Positions 33,691 to 44,295 of a stretch of DNA of 64,000 bases are shown here, one piece after another (within the stretch, counting starts at the first letter, position 1; the number at the start of each line of letters is the position of its first letter). Where the stretch lies: the NCBI RefSeq assembly GCF_000003815.2, contig NC_049979.1:30432894-30496893 (forward strand), given 5' to 3'. Made by a program: the position numbers and the translations under genes. Below the pieces are notes generated by a model that saw nothing but the letters and a program-made list of their open reading frames with translations, searched no databases and had not been told where the DNA came from. Source of the DNA: Branchiostoma floridae. Lineage: Eukaryota; Chordata; Leptocardii; Amphioxiformes; Branchiostomatidae.

Positions 33691-34955
33691 ATTTCATTTA
33701 ACATTACACTTTACATCATACAGACACAGCTTTTACAAAAGCACAGGTTCCGAAAAAAACAAGGTATTTTCTCAATTTTTTCTTCCTTACATCTTACAGA
33801 CCCGGCTTTTACCAACACAAAGGTTACGAGAAAAGAAAGAGGGTTTTCTCCAAACCTTACATTTTCTATCTTACAAACACGCCTTTTACAAACAGACATG
33901 TTGCGAGAAAAAAAACAGAGTATTTTCTCCAAACACTTAACTCCACCTATTACAGACACGGCTATTACAAACACAAAGGTTCCGAGAGAAAGAAAGACGG
34001 ATTTTTTTCCAAACCTAAAACTTTACATCTTACAGCCACGGCTATTACAAACACACAGGTTCCAAGAAAAAAATAACAACAGATAATTTCATGCACTTAA
34101 AATTTTATTGGCACGGTTATTACCTACACAAGAGTTCCGAGAAAAATGAAACAGGATTTTCTCCATTTTCTTCGTTTTCTCCGCAAATAGACAGATTCTG
34201 AGAGGGAACAGATGATTTTCTCTATACCTAACAGTTTACTTTTAAAAGACACTGCTTTTACAAACAAACAGGTTGCAAGAAAAAAAAAACAGAGGGTTTC
34301 TAGAAACCTTACTTTTTTTGTCTTACAGACATGGCTTTAACGAACACACAGGTTCCGAGAAAAAGGAAAAAAAATAGGATTTCCTCCGAACATTACACTT
34401 TCTGCAAACCTTACAATTTACATCTTACGGACTCAGCTCTTACAAACACACAGGTTCAAAGACAAAAAAGAGAGGATTTTCATCAAACCTTGCACTTTAC
34501 GCCTTAAGTCGTGGCATTTACAAATACACAGGTTCCGAGAGAGAAAAAGGGGAATTTCTCCAAACATTACACCTTACATATCACACAGGCGGCTTTTACA
34601 AACACACCTGCTACAACAACAAAAAGGAGGATTTCCTTCAAACCTTGCATCATACATTTTACAGACACGGCTTTTACATACACACAGGTTCCGAGAAAAA
34701 CGAAGGAATTTATACCATCGCTACCATTTTAAATCTTTTACACGCGGGTTTTACAAACACAAAGGTTTCTACAAAAAGGGTGGATTTTATACACACATTA
34801 CTCTTTTAATCTTACAGTCACCGATATTACAAACTTACAGGTTTCGAAAAAACGAAGGATTTTTCCAAAACGTTACACTCTCTATCTTTATGACACGGCT
34901 ATTACAAGCACACATGAGTCAAGAGAGGAAACAGGTGATTTTCTCTAAACCTTAA

Positions 34956-35772
34956 CCCTATCTAGACCAGGCTTTTTGGGGATTCCTGGGACCAAGGGGG
35001 GGCCCTTTTGACCCCCCCCCCCTTCGTAATTTCAAAACGGCTTCGGTTACGATCGCCAAGTTTGGAGGGAATGATGTACTAGTAAAGATTTATATTTCCT
35101 GTATTTTTGGTATCGTTATGACGTAATATGACGTAATTATGACGTCATAATGTCATATTTTGGGCTAAAATCGTCAAAATATGAAATTTCCGGTATACAT
35201 ATATGTATTGAACAAAATGATGACTATAAAGCTTATCTTATTAGTGTCTAAGTCTGCCAAGACTTTTGTTGCCAATGACGACGACACTGACGTCTATATG
35301 ACGTCAGAAAATGACGAAATTTGTCCGCCATCTTGGATCGACAAGCTTCAATTTTCTAAAATAAGACTTTTTCCACATATAAACCCAAAACCCAATAGAA
35401 ATGGACTTAAAATGATCAAGTGATTGTGTTTTGTAAGAAAATAAAAGATTTTGACGGTATTTTAGCAAAAATTACATGTATTTATCGTTGAAAATGACAT
35501 TGTCCTCCATCTTGGATTTTGACCCATGACGTCATCAAATTAGCATAAATTATGAGTATTTCATTTGAAATGTGACTTAAAATTACACAGGATGTTAATG
35601 ACATTAATAAACAAGTTTGATCTAGCAATAAAACCATGAAATAAAACCAATAAAACCATACAATGATCGCCGATAAGAAATTGTACTGAGATTTTATGAA
35701 CAAAACATGTTGGGGTTCGTTTGGACCCCACTCGGTCATTTTAGTCGCAAAAAAAGGTCGGGTGCTTGAGGG
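34956..35772 (+). mobile_element. Chimeric piggyBac-like MITE (family-3 left end, family-2 right end)
   Basis: Preceded by TTAA (34952) and followed by TTAA (35773). The left end CCCTATCTAGACCAGGC and the following homopolymer C/G block plus 'CCTTCGTAATTTCAAAACGG' belong to family 3 (complement of about 40190-40282). The right end has the family-2 palindrome TGGGGTTC-GTTT-GGACCCCA (35711), 42 bases, and the terminal repeat GGGTGCTTGAGGG. The switch lies near the shared 'CCATCTTGGATTTTGACC' block (about 35505). Four TGACGTCA-like sites. The two ends no longer form an inverted pair. Confidence 0.8.
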
Positions 35773-36072
35773 TTAATCTTACAGTCACGGCAATTACAGA
35801 CACACAGGTTCCGAAAAAAAAGAGGATTTTCTTCAAACCTTACCCTTTACATTTTACTGCCACGGTAATTACAAACACACAGGTTCTTAAAATAGAAGGA
35901 TTTTATTCAATCATTGATATTTTAATATTACAGTCACGGCATTGCTGACACACAGGTTCCGTAAAAAAAACAGATGATTTTCTCCAAACCTTATAATTAT
36001 GCTTTACATATTACGGACACGGCAATTACATACACACAGGTTCCGGGAGAAAAAAGCGAGTACATTCTTTAA

Positions 36073-37005
36073 CCCTCAAACCACTATCAATGTGTGCCAT
36101 TATGTCATTTCTGGTCGAAAACAATTTTCCTTCCAGGAGTTTGTTTGTATATATGTCTTATAACTTCTTGTACGTTTTTATTGAGATCGGCTCATTGTTG
36201 ATTAAGTTATCCTAGAAAGTTTATGCATGGTCCAGTGGGGTCAAAACTGACCCCAGCATTTTTTAAACACATTTTTGCGACGCACACCTAAATTAGTTAT
36301 GGTAGGATCACGAAATTTTCAGAGAATGGTGTATATGTAAGCCAAAATTATTGTAACAACTTTTGTGCCATTATCATGTTATATGACGACATTACGACGT
36401 CATCTAGTTAATATCAGCCGTCATCTTAGATTTTGACCGATGACGTCATCAAATTAGCATAAATTAAGAAAACTGAGTCATGAAATTTACGTTGAACTTT
36501 ATAAGATGTGATAAACAACTCTTATTTGCCAAGAAAACCTAAAAACTTAAATGTTTAATACAAAATTAGAAAATTTTGTAATGAATATGTCTGTCTGAAT
36601 TCCGTTGCAATGGCAACATGAAAAATGATGAACATATTTTGTTCACTCAAAATGTTTGCTATTAACTTTTTCTGAAAAAATACCAAGTTTGGTGGCCCTA
36701 GCGTAAACCATTCAGGCGCTATACGGAATTGAAGTTGGTACAAGCATCAGAAACCTCCTTCCAGGTCTGAATAGAGTTGGTGCAAAATGTGGTCCTCATC
36801 ATTTTTTGCATAAATTATTATAATGAGCTTGGAGTATTCTCACCTAATCACGTCAGAGTTGTCCGACATAGATTGATGTAACTATACATATATACAAATC
36901 ACACAAAAAGTCACACAAAAACTCTATTTGTACAAAACGTTTTGGGGTCAGTTTTGACCCGTTACGGTAGTCTACGTCACAAAAAAAGCTACGGTGGTTT
37001 GAGGG
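36073..37005 (+). mobile_element. Complete piggyBac-like MITE, family 1
   Basis: TTAA at 36069-36072 and 37006-37009. Terminal repeats CCCTCAAACCAC... and ...GGTGGTTTGAGGG. Palindromes at 36236 (TGGGGTCA-AAAC-TGACCCCA) and 36943 (right arm decayed to TGACCCGT). The left subterminal palindrome expected 16 bases in is missing: about 28 bases are absent compared with 29116-29143. Interior includes 'ATGACGTCATCAAATTAGCA' (36441) and 'GTTGCAATGGCAACATG' (36603). No coding capacity. Confidence 0.88.
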
Positions 37006-38528
37006 TTAAAACTTAAAGAAAAATTATTTCTTTACGGGTTTCTTTCTAAAGAAAAGCTTTCTTAAATCATTACATCATACGGATACGGCGTTTAATAAAA
37101 GATTCCCCAAAGAATGGAAAATTTGAATTAACTTTTCACTTCACTAAAGAAAAGCTTTCTTAAATCCTTATATCATACAGACACGGCTTTTACAAACACA
37201 AAGGTTCCAAGAAAAAAAGAGACGGTTTTCTCCAAACCTTACACTTTACATCTTACAGAAGCGGCTATTATAAACACACATGTTCTAAGAGAAAACAGGG
37301 GTTATTCTCCAAACCTTACATTACAACTCTTACAGACATGGCCTTTGCAAAGACACAGGTTCCAAAAAAAGGAGATTTTTCTCCAAACCTTACATTTCTT
37401 ATCAAAAAGACATGGACTTTACAAACACACATAATCCGAGAAAATAACAGAGGATTTTCTCCAAACACTACACTTTACCTTTTACAGAAACGGCTTTTAC
37501 AAAATCACAGGTTCCGAGAAAAAATACTAAGATATTTTCTCCAATCCTTCCACTTGAAATCTCACAGACACGGCTTTTACAACAGACAGGTTCCGAGAGA
37601 AAAAAAAAAGGATTTTCTCCCAAATTTAAACTTTACATCTTAACGACACGGCTATTGAAATCATTTAAGTTCAAAGAGAAAAATTGGGGAATATTCTACG
37701 AACCTTGAACTTTACATCTTTACACACACGGCTATTACAAACACACAGGTTCCGCGAAAAATGGAGGATTGTTTCATAGCCCTAAATTTTATATCTTTCA
37801 AAAATGGCTATTACAAACACACAGTTTCTGTGAGAAAAACAGAGGATCTTTTTTCAAACATTACTCTTCTAATCTTATAGTCAAAGCTATTAGAAAACAC
37901 ATGTTCCGAAAATAAAACGTCAGACTTTCTCCAAACATTACACTTTACATCTTACAGACACGGCTTTAACAAACACATAGGTTTCGAAAAAAAAACTGGA
38001 TTTTCTCGATTTTCTCCAAACCTTACGCTTCTAGGATCTTAAAGACACGGCTATTACAAATCACAGGAGAAAACAGAGGATTTTTTCCAAACCTTACACT
38101 TTACCTCTTACAGACATGGCTTTTACACAAAGATTCGGAAAAAAGGGGGGTTTCTCCAAACCTTTTCAATTTCTATCTTACAGACACGGCTCTTACAAAC
38201 ACAAATGTTCTTAGAGAAAAAAAGTGGATTTTCTTCAAAACTTGCACTTACATCTAACAGACACCGCTTTTACAAACACACAGGTTCCGCCAAAAGGAGG
38301 ATTTAATCCAAATATAAGACTGTTTTTTACAGACATGTCTTTTAAAAGATTACACAGGTTCCGAGGAAAAATGCAAGATTTGTTTTAAATATAGTACTTT
38401 CAAACTTACAAACAAGACCATTTTAAACACAAAGCTTCTGAGAGAAACCAGGATTTTTTTTTCCAAACCTTACACTTCACCTCTTATAGACACGGCTATT
38501 ACCTACACACAGGTTCCAAAATAAAAAT

Positions 38529-39083
38529 TCACGAAATTAGCATAGATTATAAATATTAAATCATGAAAATAGCATTGAATTTCATAGAATTTAATTGTTG
38601 TAAGAAAACAAACATTGTTTACCAAGAAAACCTTGTTTAAATCGAAACTGGCAAATTTTGGCAAAAATATGCCTGTCATAATTCTGTGCCATGGCAACCC
38701 CAAATAATGATAAATTTATTTTATTGACGAAAACATTTTGCTCACAATATTTGTGATATATTATTAAGTTTCGTAGCTTTAGCACTAGCCGATTATGAGT
38801 TATGCGACATAAAGGTTGTTGAGGGCCTCAAAATTCCCCTCTCTGGTCAGAATAGGTTTAGTGCAAAAGATTGTCCTTCTGATCTTTTGCTTAAATTATG
38901 ATATTGAGTTGGAATTAGCAACACCTTAACATGTCGAAATATTCCTCTTACATTGACGAAGCAATGTATGCACAATGATCACCAATAGGAATTGGAACAG
39001 AGATTTTATGAACAAAACATTTTGGGGTCCGTTTGGACCCCACTTGGTCATTTTAGTCGCAAAAAAGGTCGGGTGCTTGAGGT
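38529..39083 (+). mobile_element. Family-2 MITE, left part missing
   Basis: Begins inside the element at 'ACGAAATTAGCATAGATTAT' (compare 32830) right after a minisatellite monomer. Keeps the right palindrome TGGGGTCC-GTTT-GGACCCCA (39023) and the end GGGTGCTTGAGG with TTAA at 39084. Confidence 0.82.
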
Positions 39084-39340
39084 TTAAGATTGATAATCCA
39101 AAATGGCGGATATCTAAACTACAGCTGGCGTCATTGTATGACGTTATTTGACGTCATTTTGACGTCATTTTCTGACAACAGAAGTCTTTAAACACTTAAA
39201 TTTTGATAAGAAGCCTTTCTTGCCAGCTTTTTGACCGAGATATTTAGGTATTATCGGAAATGCCCGTTTAGCACAAAAAAGTGACGTCAATTTAGGAATT
39301 ATAAAACTCGATGAGCATAACATTTCCTGCAAATTTGGTT
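39084..39340 (+). repeat. Family-3 MITE fragment adjoining the family-2 copy
   Basis: Matches 39890-40160 of the complete family-3 copy: 'GATATCTAAACTACAG', 'ATTGTATGACGTTATT', 'TTTTGACGTCATTTTCTGAC', then 'GATAAGAAGCCTT'. The junction with the family-2 element is the TTAA in 'TTTAAGRTTGATAAT', i.e. family 2 jumped into family 3 here. Confidence 0.8.
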
Positions 39341-39478
39341 ACGGAGAAAAAAACAGAGGGTTTACTAAAAATCTTACATTTCCTATCTTACAGTCATGCC
39401 TTTTACAAACACCCATGTTCCAAGACAAATACAGAGAATTTCTTGAAACCTTACAATTTGCGCCTTAACCCTATCCAG

Positions 39479-40282
39479 ACTGGGGGAGGGGGGGCTAAAA
39501 GTGCCTGCGCCAACTTTGACGTCGTATAACTCCCGGACGGCTTGTGCTAGGCAAATTTTACAAAAATCACTAATTTTGGTTTAAACAGTGGGATTTTAAG
39601 ATTTTCTTGCTAATCTTAACTTCTTTTCATATATCTTTAATGTCTTACGCATCTTAGTTGAACATTGATAATTAAATATTAATAAATCATGCTAATGAGA
39701 TGACGTCATTGTTCAAAATCCAAGATGGCCGCCAATATTATGATGAAAAGTATAACCATCTTATTTTCACTCGGACTTCATCACTACTTGGTATTTTCTT
39801 ACAGAAAACATTCATCTGAACGTTTTAATCCATTTCCATGTGGTTTCAGAGTTATATGCTGAAAAAAATGTATCTTAAGACATTTAAGGTTGATAATACA
39901 AGATGGTGGATAGCTAAACTACAGATGACGGCATTGTATGACGTTATTAGACGTCATTTGACGTCATTTTCTGACAACAGAAGTCTTAAAACACTTAAAT
40001 ATTGATAAGAAGCCTTCATTGGTAACTTTTTGATTGAGGTATTCAGGTATAATGGGAAATCCCCGTTTTAGCAAAAAAAATCAATTAGTGATGTCATAAT
40101 AACGTCATATTACGTCATAAAGATTTTTAGAAATTAGGAATTATAAAACTCGATTAGCAAAACATTCCGTGCAGATTTGGTGGCCGTACAATGAGCCGTT
40201 TTAAATAATACGAAGGGGATGAGCACCGCCCCCCCCCCCCCCTCAGTCCAGGGAATGCCCAAAAAGCCCTGTCTGGATAGGG
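39479..40282 (+). mobile_element. Complete piggyBac-like MITE, family 3
   Basis: TTAA at 39475 and 40283; 16-bp terminal repeats CCCTATCCAGACTGGG and (complement) CCCTATCCAGACAGGG with one mismatch. A G-run follows the left end and a 14-base C-run (40229-40242) lies near the right end. Interior carries 'CAAGATGGCCGCC' (39721) and several TGACGTCA-type sites (39702, 39951-39970). The 20-bp palindrome of families 1 and 2 is absent. No coding capacity. Confidence 0.85.
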
Positions 40283-42807
40283 TTAAATTTACGGCTTTTT
40301 CAAATCCACAGGTTCCGAGAGAAAAAAAGAGGAATTGCTCCAATAGTATACCTTGCATCTCACAGACATGGCTATTAAAAACACACCGGCTACAAGAAGG
40401 AAAATACAAAAACTTGGATAAACAACATAGGATTTTTTCCAAACCTCAAACTTTACCGACACCGCTTTTACAAACACACAGGCTTGGAGAAAAAAAAAGG
40501 ACATTTCCTCCGAACCATGCACGTACATCTTACGGACACGGCTTTTACATACAGCTTCCGAGATAAAAAAAAACCTTACACTTTAAGTCTTATCAACACT
40601 GATATTATAAACACACAGGTTCCGAAATAGAAAAAAGAGGATGTAATCCAAACCTTACACTTTACATCTTACAGACGTGGCTATTATAAAATATAGAATC
40701 CGAGAAAACACTAACATAGGGTTTTCTGCAAACCTTACAATTTACATTTCCAGACACGGCTATTACAAACACACAGGTTCGGAAAAAAATCCCACAGAGG
40801 ATTATTTCAAAACTTTACACTTTGCATCTTACAGACACGGCTTTTCAAACATACAGGTTCCGAGAAAAAAAAAGAATANNNNNNNNNNNNNNNNNNNNNN
40901 NNNNNNNNNNNNNNNNNNNNNNNNNNNNNNNNNNNNNNNNNNNNNNNNNNNNNNNNNNNNNNNNNNNNNNNNNNNNNNNNNNNNNNNNNNNNNNNNNNNN
41001 NNNNNNNNNNNNNNNNNNNNNNNNCAGAGGGTTTTCTCCAAACCGTACAATTTACATTATACAGACAGGGCTATTACAAACACACAGGTTCAAAAAAAAC
41101 CCAGAGGATTATTTCCAAACCTTACACTTAACATCTAAAGGACACGACTTTTACAAACAGGTTCCGAGAGAAAAAAAGGGGGATTTTCTCCAAAGCTTTA
41201 ACTTTACATCTTACAGACACGGCTATTACAAGCACACAGGTTTGGAGAGAAAAACAAAGATTTTCTTAGAACCTTGCACTTTACATCTCACAGACACGGC
41301 TATAACCTAAACACAGGTTCCGAGAAAAAAATCCAAACCTTTTAATTTACATCTTACAGATACATTTATTACAAAGACACCGAGAAAAAAAAAGGTGGAT
41401 TTTCTTCAAACCTTGCACTTAACATCTTACAGAGACGGCTATTACAAAAACACAAATCGGGTTAAACATTGCACTTTTAATATCACAAACACGGCTATCA
41501 ACTACAGACAGGCTTCAAGAGAAAAACAGAGAATGTTCTCAAAAACTCTTTGAATCTCAGAGACACGGCTATTACCTACACACACGTTCCGAAAGAAAAA
41601 CATTTTTTCATACATTACTCTGCGAATCTTACAGTCACGGCTTGTAGAAATACGCAGGTTCCGAGAAAGAACGGAGGATTTTCTCCAAACATGACATTTT
41701 ACATCTTACGGACAGGGTATTTACAAACACAACAGTTATGAGAAAAAAGCGGATTTTCTCCAAACCCTACAGTTTACATGTTATAGTCACACACTGTCAA
41801 GTTCTAGAAGTAAAACACAACTTAAAACCTTACACTTTACACCCTACAGAAATGGCTATTACCAACACACATGTTCTGAGAGAAACAGAGGGCTTTTTCC
41901 AAACCTTACACTTCAACTCTTACAGACATGGCTTTTATAAACATACAAGTTCCGCCATAAAAACAGAGGATTTCTTGCAAACACTACACTTATTATTTTA
42001 CAGAGACGGCTATTGCAAACACACAGGCTTGGATAGAAAACGTAGGGTTTTCTCCAAACCTTACGATTTACATATAACAGTCACGGCTTTTATAAACACA
42101 CAGGCTCGGAAAGAAAAACAGAGAGAACCATGCACTTGACACCTTAGGGACACGATTTACAAACACACAGGTTCCGGGAGAAGAACAGTGAGTTTACTCC
42201 AAACCTTACACTTTAAACCTCGCAAATCTTACAGACACAGCTAATACAAAAACACTTGTTTCGAGAGAAAAAAAAAAAAAACAGAGGTATATCTTTTCCA
42301 AACCCTTAACCAGACACCATGATACCTAATTACCATAATTCCAAGAATACCTAAATATCTCACTCAAAAAGTTACCAATGAAGGTTTTTTTTAATAATAT
42401 TTAAGTGTAATAAGACTTTTGTTGTCAAAAGCCAACGCAACGACGTCAAAATGACGTCATAGAATGACCTCATCTGTAGTTTAGCTATCCGCCATCTTGG
42501 ATTATCAACCTTAAATTTTTCAAGATTTTTTTTTTCATTTTTATAAACATATAACGTTAAAACCTCATGAAAATGGATTAAAAACGTTCATATGAATGTT
42601 GTAAGAAAATACCAATTAGTGATGAAATCTGAGTGAAAATAAGTTATACTTTTCATCATGATATTGTCGGCCATCTTGGATTTTGACCATTATTAGTATC
42701 ATTGACGAAAATTTAATTATAAATGTTCAACCTAGATTTGTTAGATATTAAAGATATATGAAAAGAAGTTTAGTTTAGCAGGAAAATCTTAAAATCCCTT
42801 TGTTTAA

Positions 42808-44295
42808 CCCTCAAACCTCCGTACCTTTTTTTGTAACGTAGATTACCGTATTGGTTCAAAACTGACCCCATAGCGTTTTGTACAAATACAGTTTTTTGGT
42901 CACTCTTTTTGTGATTTTTATATATGTATAGCTTCAACAATCTATTTGCGACATTTTGACATGATTTGGTAATAATGGTTCTAGCTCCTTATCATAATTT
43001 ATGCAAATGATCATGAGGACCACATTTTGCAATAACGCTATTGAGACCGGGTAAGTTTTTTTTTTATTCCCACACCAAACTTAAGGTCACACAGTCCCTG
43101 AATAGCTTATGCTAGGGCCACCAAACTTGGTCCCTATTGAGAAAATGTTAATAGCAAGCAATTTAAGTGTATAAAAAAGGTTCATCAATTTTCATGTTGC
43201 CATGGCAACGGAATGCTGACAGGCATATTTATTACGCAATTTTCTACTTTTGTCTTAAAGACCAAAGAGGTGTGCCCTGGGCAAAGCACTAAGGAATTAC
43301 TCCCTACTGTGACCATCCCAGCAGCTAGAGTGGTGAATTGACCCCGTATAAATACATAAACTAATANNNNNNNNNNNNNNNNNNNNNNNNNNNNNNNNNN
43401 NNNNNNNNNNNNNNNNNNNNNNNNNNNNNNNNNNNNNNNNNNNNNNNNNNNNNNNNNNNNNNNNNNNNNNNNNNNNNNNNNNNNNNNNNNNNNNNNNNNN
43501 NNNNNNNNNNNNNNNNNNNNNNNNNNNNNNNNNNNNNNNNNNNNNNNNNNNNNNNNNNNNNNNNNNNNTGTTCAAATTGAAACTTTCAAGTCTGCTCTGC
43601 CAACTTTGTATTAAAGTGTCTTTTTCTATATACACATGATGGCAACTTGAAAATCTTCCTTATAACTGAATTAGCTCTGAATTTTTATGTGTCTAGAAAT
43701 ATGGCTAATAATGTGGTGTCTGTTTGCAAGTGTCAGTTATGTTTCACAGTACCTGAGAAAGATAAGCCAGCATTTTCATTACTTTATATTCTGGGTTACG
43801 TAAAGCTTTATGTATAATCATACTTGAATACCTAATGTAGTATCCTAATATCAAAATTGAATTGAAAATAAACTTGTGTTGGTCAGCCATCTCAGCCAGA
43901 CTTCCCAGATGTGAACTCCACCACAGTCAACAGAAGAGTGGGCTCTAGTAGTTTACGTTAGCCGAATTTATTGGGTGGTTTTATAGTACGGGGTTGGTCT
44001 TTAAACATTTAAGTTTTAAGGTTTTCTTGGCAAACCACACTTGTTATCTTTAAAATTCAACGTAAATTTCAAGATTCAATATTCATAATTTATGCTAATT
44101 TGATGACCTCATCTGTCACAATTCAAGATGGCGACCAATTTTCGCTGAATGACGTCATGGCGTCGTCATATAAAATGATATATAGTAATACAAATAAACC
44201 CATGAGAGGAAATTTGCTTTCAACCAGAAATGTCATGATGGCACACATCACTATACGTCTGGGGTCAGTTTTGACCCCAAACGGTGGTTTGAGGG
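42808..44295 (-). mobile_element. Family-1 MITE nested in family 3, itself interrupted
   Basis: TTAA at 42804 and 44296. Right end first (reverse orientation): CCCTCAAACCTCC, then a decayed palindrome TTGGTTCA-AAAC-TGACCCCA (42851). Left end last: palindrome TGGGGTCA-GTTT-TGACCCCA (44260-44279), 16 bases, GGTGGTTTGAGGG. The interior is split at a TTAA by the insert 43259-44000, which includes a 202-N gap. Confidence 0.85.
43259..44000. mobile_element. TTAA-flanked insert within the nested family-1 MITE
   Basis: Flanked by TTAA (43255 and 44001); the uninterrupted site is at 28671-28680 ('GTATTAAACATTT'). Ends are AGACCAAAG and GGTTGGTCT, i.e. 7-bp inverted ends AGACCAA. Contains a SINE-body-like block (43270-43366) shared with 3190-3335, then a gap, then low-copy sequence. 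Whether the whole is one element or a SINE carried by one cannot be told because of the gap. Confidence 0.6.
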
